Shown: positions 1 through 5,362 of the stretch, in pieces | Layout: each line of letters starts with the position of its first letter | Position numbering within the stretch: the stretch's first letter is position 1 | Assembly (NCBI GenBank): GCA_030616125.1 | Contig: JAUWXZ010000043.1 | Span: 1-5,362, forward strand | Length of the DNA stretch: 5,362 nt | Direction of reading: 5' to 3' | Source of the DNA: Candidatus Aenigmatarchaeota archaeon | GTDB taxonomy: Archaea; Aenigmatarchaeota; Aenigmatarchaeia; CG10238-14; SCSR01 | Translations under genes and position numbers: made by a program | Notes under the pieces: model-generated | The model's database searches: none | What the model was told of the DNA's origin: nothing | What the model saw: the letters and a program-made list of their open reading frames with translations, nothing else

Positions 1-1294
1 TTATGACTATCAGCCTGTTTTTCATTATGTTTCTGCCTTTTTTATGTTTTTTGTCAATTCTTTTAAGGCAGTCATTCTTGCTGGGAATATGTTCGCTATT
101 TTAACCATAATTCTTGCTGGAATTTTGATGCAATTGCTAACCAAAGACTGGAAAATAACGGCAGTCATAATGATCATGTTTGCCCTTTCTTTCCAAACCG
201 CATATCAAATAATGTGGGGAGAGTATGCGAACTTGGCTGGAAACGCCATATTATTACTCGCTTTAATTGTTTTGATTTATTTCAAAGACAATTGGAAAAA
301 AGTCATTCTTCTCACGACATGCTTGGTTTTATTAATCCTAACACATTGGATGCCAGCAATTTTATTAGGGGCATCCTTGCTGATTTGGTCACTATATTAT
401 AAGAAGAAGTATATCCTCATCTCGATTTTACTTGCATTACTTATAGCCTCGCCGAATCTAATCAGAAGCTCTCCACAAAAAGCGGGGCATTATCAACAAT
501 GGTATGGTATGGTTTCCTTACCACCATTTGCTATAAAAACAGTGGGACAACCAGTTACACTTTCTGACTTCCTTTACTTCACCAGAATTCAATTGAGTAC
601 CTTTGATATGGATTTTATATTTCTAATCCCGCTTGTTTTAGGAATAATAATTTTATTTTTTATCAAATCTAAATGGGATATAAATAAAGAATTTGTGAAT
701 CTTCTCATTATATTTACATTAATTGCAATTTTTTTCGGATTGATAAACTTTTTCAACTTATCTCCTAGGTTTTTTAATGAACTTTTCATACCAGCTTTTC
801 TGCTATTTGGGTTTTCACTTAAAAAAATGAAACCCCATAAGTCATCTCTTACTTCTGGTCGGATTCCCATAAGTTTAATTCTAGTGATAATTGTCCTTTC
901 ATTTAGTTTTATATCTTATCAAAGGTCATTTTTTTCAAAAATTAAGCCAGATTTGAACAAAGATTATATTATATTTTATGAAGAGATACAAAAAGTAGTT
1001 CCCAAAAATGAATCAATTTTTGTAGCAATGGCAACCCAAGACATGTGGGTTAGATTGATTAGCAATAGAGAAATTCATAACTTTCCTGAACTCGAATACC
1101 AAAGCCAATTTGTTAATAAGTTTTATGGTGGTAAAATACAAACTTATGATAATTTGATAGGGGAGATAAATTGGATAGAAAAAGAAACTGGTAAAAAAAT
1201 AAATTATATATTAATTCCAAAATTACCAGATTTTGAAAAGCACTGGGAATTTTTAATGGGAAATGAAATTGGTTTATATAAGATAAGTGAATGA
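1..1294 (+). CDS. GT-C-like polytopic membrane protein, probable glycosyltransferase (5' end outside window)
   Basis: The frame is open from base 2, so 14 codons (YDYQPVFHYVSAFF) precede the first internal ATG at 44; that ATG is probably not the true start and the N-terminus is missing. Counting from the ATG at 44 (416 residues), hydrophobic segments lie near 8-32, 38-57, 64-80, 86-100, 103-118, 122-138, 190-207, 218-237, 246-258 and 274-291. A soluble tail of about 120 residues (300-416) follows. The QPVFHY element before a membrane helix, the GEYANLAGN segment (59-67), LTHW (99-102) and SPRFF (240-244) resemble conserved places in archaeal PTPS-related/GT-C membrane proteins, which use polyprenyl-phosphate sugar donors. 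The usual catalytic acidic first loop would lie upstream of the window, so activity cannot be judged. The stop is one base before the radical SAM gene, which is followed by aglB, so a role in making an extracytoplasmic glycan is inferred. It could instead be a non-catalytic membrane protein of the same fold. Confidence 0.75.
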   Translation, partial: YDYQPVFHYVSAFFMFFVNSFKAVILAGNMFAILTIILAGILMQLLTKDWKITAVIMIMFALSFQTAYQIMWGEYANLAGNAILLLALIVLIYFKDNWKKVILLTTCLVLLILTHWMPAILLGASLLIWSLYYKKKYILISILLALLIASPNLIRSSPQKAGHYQQWYGMVSLPPFAIKTVGQPVTLSDFLYFTRIQLSTFDMDFIFLIPLVLGIIILFFIKSKWDINKEFVNLLIIFTLIAIFFGLINFFNLSPRFFNELFIPAFLLFGFSLKKMKPHKSSLTSGRIPISLILVIIVLSFSFISYQRSFFSKIKPDLNKDYIIFYEEIQKVVPKNESIFVAMATQDMWVRLISNREIHNFPELEYQSQFVNKFYGGKIQTYDNLIGEINWIEKETGKKINYILIPKLPDFEKHWEFLMGNEIGLYKISE

Positions 1295-1295
1295 A

Positions 1296-2762
1296 ATGAA
1301 AATATTGTTGATTGAACCACCAATTTTTGGTAGTAAATTTGGAGTAATGCGCCAAATAGCTTCAATAGGGACATTCAAAAGCAAGGTTGCCTATCCTCCG
1401 CTAGACCTTATGATAATCTCGGGGTTACTTAATAAGCATAACATATCAAACAAAATCTACGATTCTCTTAATCTTAAACATAATGAAAAAGATATTAAAA
1501 AAATTATTGAAAAAGAAAAACCAAAGTGTGTGGTTTTTACCACCACTGCTTTCACTATTGAAAATGATGTTAAAATTGCAGAAATAGCAAAATCTGTGGA
1601 TGAAAAAATTATCACAATACCAATAAACATTGCTATGGAATCTTCACCTTATAACTTACTTGAAAAATTTTCTTTCATTGATTTCGTTCCATTTCAAGAC
1701 CCAGAATTACCAGTTTTACATTTAATTCAAAACAGTTATGACGGAAGTAAAGTTGGAGGAATTTATTGGAGAAAAGATGGAAAAATTATTAAGAATAAAA
1801 ATGGAAACTTATGTTTCGATCTTGATAGTCTGGGAATCCCAAATCATGAGGGAGTACTTCCCCATATCCATCTTTACGAGGACTATTTATCTATTAAAGA
1901 ACCAATGACGATGACAATTTGTTCAAGGGGATGCAAAAACCAATGTTACCATTGTCTAACTCGTTATCTTAATCCCCTACGTCATCGTTCTATCGAAAGT
2001 ATGGAAGAAGAATTTAATTTAATAAAAAAATTAGGAATAAAAGAGATTAAGTTCCTTGATTGCGAACTCCCATTCGGTAATACTCCACAAATTTTTGATT
2101 GGGCTAAAGGGATGTTTGAAATGATGATAAGAAATAATTATAATTTCTCTTGGTTTTGCAATGCTAGGGCAGATTGTATTCCTTACAATATCTTAAAACT
2201 AATGAAAGAAGCGGGTTGCCATACTATTTGTATGGGTGCAGATAGTTCAAGCCAAGAAGTTTTAGACAGTATGGGAAAAAATGAGAAAGTTGAAGATATA
2301 GAAAAAGCTGCAGAAAATGTTAAGAAACTTGGTATGCGATTGATGACATTTGTGACAATGGGTTTCCCAGCAGAAACAAAAGAAACAATGCATAACACAA
2401 TTAATTGGATTATTAACAAGATTAAACCAGACATAACCTCTTTCTCTCTCGCCGTTCCAATAAGAGGAACTGTTTTTTATAATTATCTAAAAGAGAAAAA
2501 ATATTTAAGAAATATTCCAGAAGGACCCAATTGGGATCCCTCCAAACCTCCCATATATGATTATTCAAACCTTTCTTCACAAGAAATGTTCAAAATTTCT
2601 GTTAACGCATATCGAAGATTTTATCTGAGACCATCTTTTATTCTTAAGAGATTGGGAGATTTTAAAAAATTACCCTTCAACACAAGTGCATTTTTGTATT
2701 TTCTAAGATTATATTTTCTTGAAGCAAGAAAAGTCAGAAAAAATTTAGAGTTGAAAAGATGA
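1296..2762 (+). CDS. B12-binding-domain radical SAM protein, function unknown
   Basis: A 488-residue protein with the layout of COG1032-type enzymes: an N-terminal Rossmann-like cobalamin-binding-type domain (about 1-160), then a radical SAM barrel (about 200-410) and a basic, partly hydrophobic C-terminal tail. The N-terminus MKILLIEPP and YPPLDL (33-38) are typical of the family. CKNQCYHC (Cys213, 217, 220) is the CX3CX2C motif for the SAM-binding 4Fe-4S cluster; an extra Cys209 lies just before it. WFCNARAD (286-293), GADSSSQEVLD (from 314) and GFPAET (356-361) match later barrel strands. No DxHxxG cobalamin-ligand motif is visible, and the usual GExE-like end of the B12 domain reads FQDPE, so cobalamin binding is uncertain. 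I chose ATG 1296 because it gives the canonical N-terminus and GTGA at 1287-1290 sits 5 bases upstream like a weak ribosome-binding site; an in-frame GTG at 1287 would add three residues. The gene is packed between a GT-C-like gene and aglB, suggesting radical chemistry (methylation, for instance) on a glycan or lipid; the substrate is unknown. Confidence 0.9.
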   Translation: MKILLIEPPIFGSKFGVMRQIASIGTFKSKVAYPPLDLMIISGLLNKHNISNKIYDSLNLKHNEKDIKKIIEKEKPKCVVFTTTAFTIENDVKIAEIAKSVDEKIITIPINIAMESSPYNLLEKFSFIDFVPFQDPELPVLHLIQNSYDGSKVGGIYWRKDGKIIKNKNGNLCFDLDSLGIPNHEGVLPHIHLYEDYLSIKEPMTMTICSRGCKNQCYHCLTRYLNPLRHRSIESMEEEFNLIKKLGIKEIKFLDCELPFGNTPQIFDWAKGMFEMMIRNNYNFSWFCNARADCIPYNILKLMKEAGCHTICMGADSSSQEVLDSMGKNEKVEDIEKAAENVKKLGMRLMTFVTMGFPAETKETMHNTINWIINKIKPDITSFSLAVPIRGTVFYNYLKEKKYLRNIPEGPNWDPSKPPIYDYSNLSSQEMFKISVNAYRRFYLRPSFILKRLGDFKKLPFNTSAFLYFLRLYFLEARKVRKNLELKR

Positions 2763-4831
2763 TGACTCTGTTGAATAAAATTTTCAATTTCGGAAAAACT
2801 CATTGGCATCTTATTTTACTAGCTATGATTTTGTTCCTTGCACTTAATGTCAGAATGCAAACTTATTCTGATACCTCTGTATTAACACAAGCAGATACAT
2901 GGTTCTTCTTGAGAAAAGCGAATGAAACAATTGAAAACAATTACAGAGTCCCTTCTTGGGATATCTATTCTCATTTTCCTCCGGGAAGACCAAGCAACAG
3001 ATGGTTCGGTTATGAATATGGTATGGCAATCATATACCTCCCGGCAAACTTCTTCGGTAACCTTACAATAATGCAGGTTGCAAATATTATGCCGGTTTTA
3101 ATGATTTTACTTTCTGTTGTAATTGCATATTTTCTTGGTAAATTTTTCAGCAATAAGTGGGGAGGCATAGCTACAGCTCTTTTTGTTGCTTTTTCTCCAG
3201 CAGTTTTAACACTTTCCATGGCTGGTTACTCTGATTCAGATGTTGTAGTTGTGTTTTTTACACTACTTTGTACTCTTACTCTTTTCTATGCTTTCAAAAA
3301 AAGAAACATACTGAGCTACTGTTTAGCGATTATCGCAAATATTTTGTTCGTAATATCTTGGATTGCAGGTTGGTATGTTATCTTATTATTTTCTGCTCTT
3401 CTTGTTCTTCTGATAGTTGTAAACATAATTTTAAAAAATTTTAAAGAAGCCATTGGGTTACTAAAGGTTCTCGTAATAATTTTTGTCCCAGTTTTTCTCA
3501 TTTCTTTTCTAATTGGTTTTAACATTTTTACATCTGTTCTTGAAAGATTTGGATGGTTTAGAGGCGAAATGCTGGTAAATATATCTGTAGCGGAGCTTCA
3601 GAGATTTAATTTGCTTAGTAGACTAGGTATAGAACACATATCATCTAGAGTAGGAACACTTCCATTTCTTTTAACAATTCTTGGTCTACCTATAATAATA
3701 GCCTTAAGGTTTTATAAAAAATCAAAACCTTCTGAAATAGAAATATTTCTATTTATCTTGATTATATTCACTACAATTCTTGTTACAACAGGGACGAGGT
3801 TTGTATTATTACTTACAATGGCTTCCATAATCTTTGCAGGCTATGTTGTTGGTAAAGTTGTCGAGTATTTACCAAAAGAAGATATTCTGAAAATAGTCGC
3901 TTACGGAACCATTTTAATTTTATCTTTTTCCATGGTTTCTAACGCTTACGCTTTTATATTATCTGGGCGGCCATCAGATAATTGGTTTGATGCCATGGAT
4001 TGGCTAAAGAAAAATGCAGATAAAGATTCTTTAGTGGTCACATGGTGGGATCCAGGACATTTCATTGTTTATACCACTGGCTTAAAAGTCCATGCAGATG
4101 GTGCCCAATGTCCAAATTATGAATGTGTAATTTATGACCACAATGTTAGAATTCAAGACATGGGAAGAATTTTTACTACAGATGATGAAGAAGAAGCGAT
4201 GTCGATCTTGGAAAAATACATACAGCTAACCCCTGAACAATGCCAAGAAATAAAACAAAGATTTGGTGATATAGTTCCAGATGATGTTTGTAAACCTGTT
4301 AGTGAAATGTACTTGATAGCTAGTAATGATTTAATAGGAAAATATTACTGGATGAGTTTCTTTGGAGATTGTTTGAAAAAATTTGGATTGCAGTCAGCGG
4401 ATGTTTGCTACAAAACACCACTCAAATGGTTTGAGGAGAATGCTCAGGGAAGAAATTTTATTCAACTATCTCTTTCTAGGCAAGATGCCCAAGGAAATTT
4501 GATTTATGGAGAAATAGTAACTTTAACAGTAAAAGATGATCAATTGATTCCGATACTTAATATTCCTCAACAGGGAATTAGGAATGCAGTAATAAAAGAA
4601 ATTATTTATTATCAAAATGGACAAGAAAGTAAATTTGAATATACAAATGTTACCAACACAATAGATGGACTGCTTTGGGTCCATCCTGATATGCGGTCCG
4701 TCATTTTTATGGATTCTACGATTAGAGATTCACTTTTTACTCGTATGTTTTTCTTTGAAGGTAAAGATCTTAAACATTTTGAGTTAAAATATTTTGACCC
4801 AGAAGTAAGAATTTATAAAGTGGTTTTCTAA
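2759..4831 (+). CDS. aglB: AglB/STT3-type oligosaccharyltransferase (dolichyl-phosphooligosaccharide-protein glycotransferase)
   Basis: Catalytic subunit of archaeal N-glycosylation: it moves a glycan from a dolichol-type lipid carrier to Asn of N-X-S/T sequons on the outer face of the membrane. The 690 residues split into a multi-helix membrane part (about 17-400) and an extracytoplasmic domain (about 405-690). Visible motifs in order: the first-loop acidic site ADTWFFLR with Asp46; the DXD-type Asp159-Ser-Asp161 in GYSDSD; SVAE (276-279) with Glu279, the TIXE/SVSE-type loop; WWDPGH (429-434), the WWDYG sequon-recognition signature with Pro for Tyr; and a DK-type motif Asp524-x3-Lys528-x3-Met532. 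These metal-binding and sequon-binding elements suggest an active enzyme. The extracytoplasmic domain has six Cys (451, 456, 495, 511, 538, 550). The length is within the usual AglB range. ATG 2759 overlaps the previous stop as ATGA; a second ATG at 2762 is possible and loses one residue. The overlap indicates translational coupling with the radical SAM gene. Sequons inside the protein (Asn55, Asn274, Asn630) may be chance. Confidence 0.95.
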   Translation: MMTLLNKIFNFGKTHWHLILLAMILFLALNVRMQTYSDTSVLTQADTWFFLRKANETIENNYRVPSWDIYSHFPPGRPSNRWFGYEYGMAIIYLPANFFGNLTIMQVANIMPVLMILLSVVIAYFLGKFFSNKWGGIATALFVAFSPAVLTLSMAGYSDSDVVVVFFTLLCTLTLFYAFKKRNILSYCLAIIANILFVISWIAGWYVILLFSALLVLLIVVNIILKNFKEAIGLLKVLVIIFVPVFLISFLIGFNIFTSVLERFGWFRGEMLVNISVAELQRFNLLSRLGIEHISSRVGTLPFLLTILGLPIIIALRFYKKSKPSEIEIFLFILIIFTTILVTTGTRFVLLLTMASIIFAGYVVGKVVEYLPKEDILKIVAYGTILILSFSMVSNAYAFILSGRPSDNWFDAMDWLKKNADKDSLVVTWWDPGHFIVYTTGLKVHADGAQCPNYECVIYDHNVRIQDMGRIFTTDDEEEAMSILEKYIQLTPEQCQEIKQRFGDIVPDDVCKPVSEMYLIASNDLIGKYYWMSFFGDCLKKFGLQSADVCYKTPLKWFEENAQGRNFIQLSLSRQDAQGNLIYGEIVTLTVKDDQLIPILNIPQQGIRNAVIKEIIYYQNGQESKFEYTNVTNTIDGLLWVHPDMRSVIFMDSTIRDSLFTRMFFFEGKDLKHFELKYFDPEVRIYKVVF
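4812..4819 (+). promoter_or_regulatory. Candidate archaeal TATA box for the histone-RPA unit
   Basis: TTTATAAA lies within the last codons of aglB, preceded by a purine-rich stretch (GAAGTAAGA) that could serve as a BRE. An archaeal TATA box is normally centred about 26 bases before the transcription start, which would put the start near 4840 and leave a short leader holding the GGAGG at 4863. A perfect 8-base palindrome, ATCTAGAT, at 4845-4852 would fall in that leader. The region is very AT-rich, so a chance match is quite possible; the histone could also be read from the aglB transcript. Confidence 0.35.
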
Positions 4832-4862
4832 CAAATTTATATTAATCTAGATAATTTCTATA

Positions 4863-4867
4863 GGAGG
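4863..4867 (+). promoter_or_regulatory. Strong Shine-Dalgarno site for the histone gene
   Basis: GGAGG, in the context GGAGGCGA, is the best ribosome-binding site in the window and matches the archaeal consensus GGAGGTGA at seven of eight bases. It bears on the choice of start. The spacer from GGAGG is 14 bases to the TTG at 4882, which is long, and 8 bases to an in-frame ATT at 4876, which is ideal. No in-frame ATG or GTG exists between the upstream stop (TAG at 4861-4863) and 4882. Confidence 0.75.
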
Positions 4868-4881
4868 CGAATTTAATTAGC

Positions 4882-5085
4882 TTGCCAAAATCTCCGTTTG
4901 AAAGAATTTTAAAAAAAGCGGGAGCAAAGAGAGTTTCTCAAAGCGCGTTAGAAGAATTTGCAAAGGTTATGGAAGATAAACTTATCAAAATAGCTGAAGA
5001 GGCTGCCTTGCTAGCTAAGCATGCTGGAAGAAAAACCATTACGGATGAAGATATAAGAATTGCAAGAAGAAAATTTTCTGGCTGA
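4882..5085 (+). CDS. Archaeal histone (HMf family)
   Basis: A small DNA-packaging protein with a single histone fold and almost no tail; archaeal histones dimerise and wrap DNA in stacked dimers. From TTG 4882 it has 67 residues. PFERILKKAGAKRVS (5-19) covers the N-terminal helix and first DNA-binding loop (Arg17 in the AGAKRVS segment). LAKHAGRKT (44-52) is the hallmark end of the long helix plus second loop, followed by ITDEDIRIARRKF (helix 3). Against HMfB of Methanothermus, recalled from memory, it aligns without gaps from end to end. In that alignment this TTG falls at the Leu of the family's N-terminal LP motif. Initiating two codons earlier at an ATT (4876) would give MSLPKSPFERI and the same 69-residue length as HMfB, with better Shine-Dalgarno spacing. 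The start is therefore unsettled; the identity is not. It sits 50 bases after aglB and 2 bases before an RPA gene, with which it is probably co-transcribed. Confidence 0.96.
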   Translation: MPKSPFERILKKAGAKRVSQSALEEFAKVMEDKLIKIAEEAALLAKHAGRKTITDEDIRIARRKFSG

Positions 5086-5087
5086 TT

Positions 5088-5362
5088 ATGTCTTTAGAAG
5101 AAATTTTGAATGAATTAGAAAAGCAAAGCAGTATGTCTAGAAAAGAATTGCTGGAAAAAATTAATAAGAAATACAATGAACTTTCCAGTTTAATAACACA
5201 AGAAGGTGCAGCTCATCTGGTCGCGAAAGAGCTTGGAGTTGATTTACTGGAAAAAACTAAGAGGCAGTTGCAGATAAAAAATATTATTCCAGGAATGAGA
5301 AATGTAAATGTAGTAGGAAGGATATTCAAAATTTCCACTGTAAACGAATTTGAAAGGTCAAA
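5088..5362 (+). CDS. rpa: Archaeal RPA-type single-stranded-DNA-binding protein, N-terminal part (3' end outside window)
   Basis: The frame opens at ATG 5088 and has no stop before the window ends, giving 91 complete codons. The product begins MSLEEILNELEKQSSMSRKE, then a charged helical segment (18-35), then LITQEGAAHLVAKELGVDLL (35-54). This N-terminal helical module precedes the first OB fold in archaeal RPA41-type proteins as I know them. The OB fold starts at about 63 with IKNIIPGMRNVNVVGRIFKI, matching the family pattern of pGM.nVnvvGrV, and is cut off after FERS. RPA coats single-stranded DNA during replication, repair and recombination. The number of OB folds and any zinc finger cannot be seen. 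The start lies 2 bases after the histone stop, with no clear Shine-Dalgarno, so re-initiation after the histone is likely. A related OB-fold protein with a different downstream architecture is the main alternative. Confidence 0.88.
   Translation, partial: MSLEEILNELEKQSSMSRKELLEKINKKYNELSSLITQEGAAHLVAKELGVDLLEKTKRQLQIKNIIPGMRNVNVVGRIFKISTVNEFERS

Noticed and set aside
589..870. Open reverse-strand frames here and at 1113-1355, 2183-2434, 2621-2809, 3010-3219 and 3316-3525.
   Set aside because: Each lies inside or across well-supported + strand genes, gives no recognisable motif, and is expected as a by-product of AT-rich membrane-protein coding sequence.
1273..1280. Perfect TATA-like TTTATATA just before the radical SAM gene.
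   Set aside because: A transcription start about 26 bases downstream would fall inside that gene, after its ATG at 1296. The bases also encode the C-terminus of the upstream protein, so chance in AT-rich coding DNA is the simpler reading.
1287..1289. GTG as the start of the radical SAM gene.
   Set aside because: ATG 1296 gives the canonical MKILLIEPP start of the family, and GTGA at 1287-1290 fits better as a weak ribosome-binding site 5 bases upstream. It is not fully excluded.
1296..2762. Assignment to a named archaeal lipid enzyme such as the GDGT ring synthase (Grs) or tetraether synthase (Tes).
   Set aside because: Both are radical SAM proteins, but I see no sequence feature here that is specific to either. 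Neighbourhood with aglB points at least as well to a glycan or lipid-carrier substrate.
4836..4844. Second TATA-like stretch, TTTATATTA, in the spacer before the histone.
   Set aside because: A start about 26 bases downstream of its centre would fall on or past the GGAGG at 4863-4867 and truncate the ribosome-binding site. The site at 4812 has better geometry.
1..5362. CRISPR arrays, transposons, tRNA or rRNA genes, and long direct or inverted repeats.
   Set aside because: None was seen on reading. Nearly all of the sequence is accounted for by five closely packed coding regions.

Overview
This AT-rich window (roughly one third G+C by eye) comes from an archaeon. Three proteins support this: an AglB/STT3 oligosaccharyltransferase, an HMf-type histone that aligns without gaps to methanogen histones as I remember them, and the start of an archaeal RPA-type single-stranded-DNA-binding protein. 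The low G+C, AGA-rich arginine codons, compact same-strand packing and the WWDPGH variant of the AglB signature would fit a DPANN-type lineage (Pacearchaeota or Woesearchaeota, for example). That lineage is a guess; the domain Archaea is not.

Layout: five genes, all on the + strand, with almost no spacer. (1) Positions 1-1294 hold the 3' part of a polytopic membrane protein that resembles GT-C glycosyltransferase-like proteins. Its frame is open to the left edge, so the gene begins outside the window. (2) Positions 1296-2762 encode a B12-binding-domain-type radical SAM enzyme. It starts one base after the first gene's stop. (3) Positions 2759-4831 encode AglB, the catalytic subunit of N-glycosylation, overlapping the previous stop by four bases (ATGA). 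These three look like one transcription unit for making, tailoring and transferring an extracytoplasmic glycan. (4) After a 50-base gap with a clear GGAGG ribosome-binding site, positions 4882-5085 encode an archaeal histone with a non-ATG start. (5) Two bases later, an RPA homologue begins at 5088 and runs off the right edge. Genes 4 and 5 form a second, chromatin/ssDNA-handling unit.

The most interesting part is the tight GT-C / radical SAM / AglB cluster. A radical SAM enzyme with a degenerate cobalamin-type domain, translationally linked to the oligosaccharyltransferase, suggests an uncharacterised radical modification of the N-glycan, its lipid carrier or a related envelope molecule. Also notable are six cysteines in the extracytoplasmic domain of AglB, the Tyr-to-Pro change in its WWDYG motif, and the histone start, where TTG and an upstream ATT compete. 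I see no RNA genes, mobile elements, CRISPR arrays or long repeats. No stretch over 300 bases lacks a gene.
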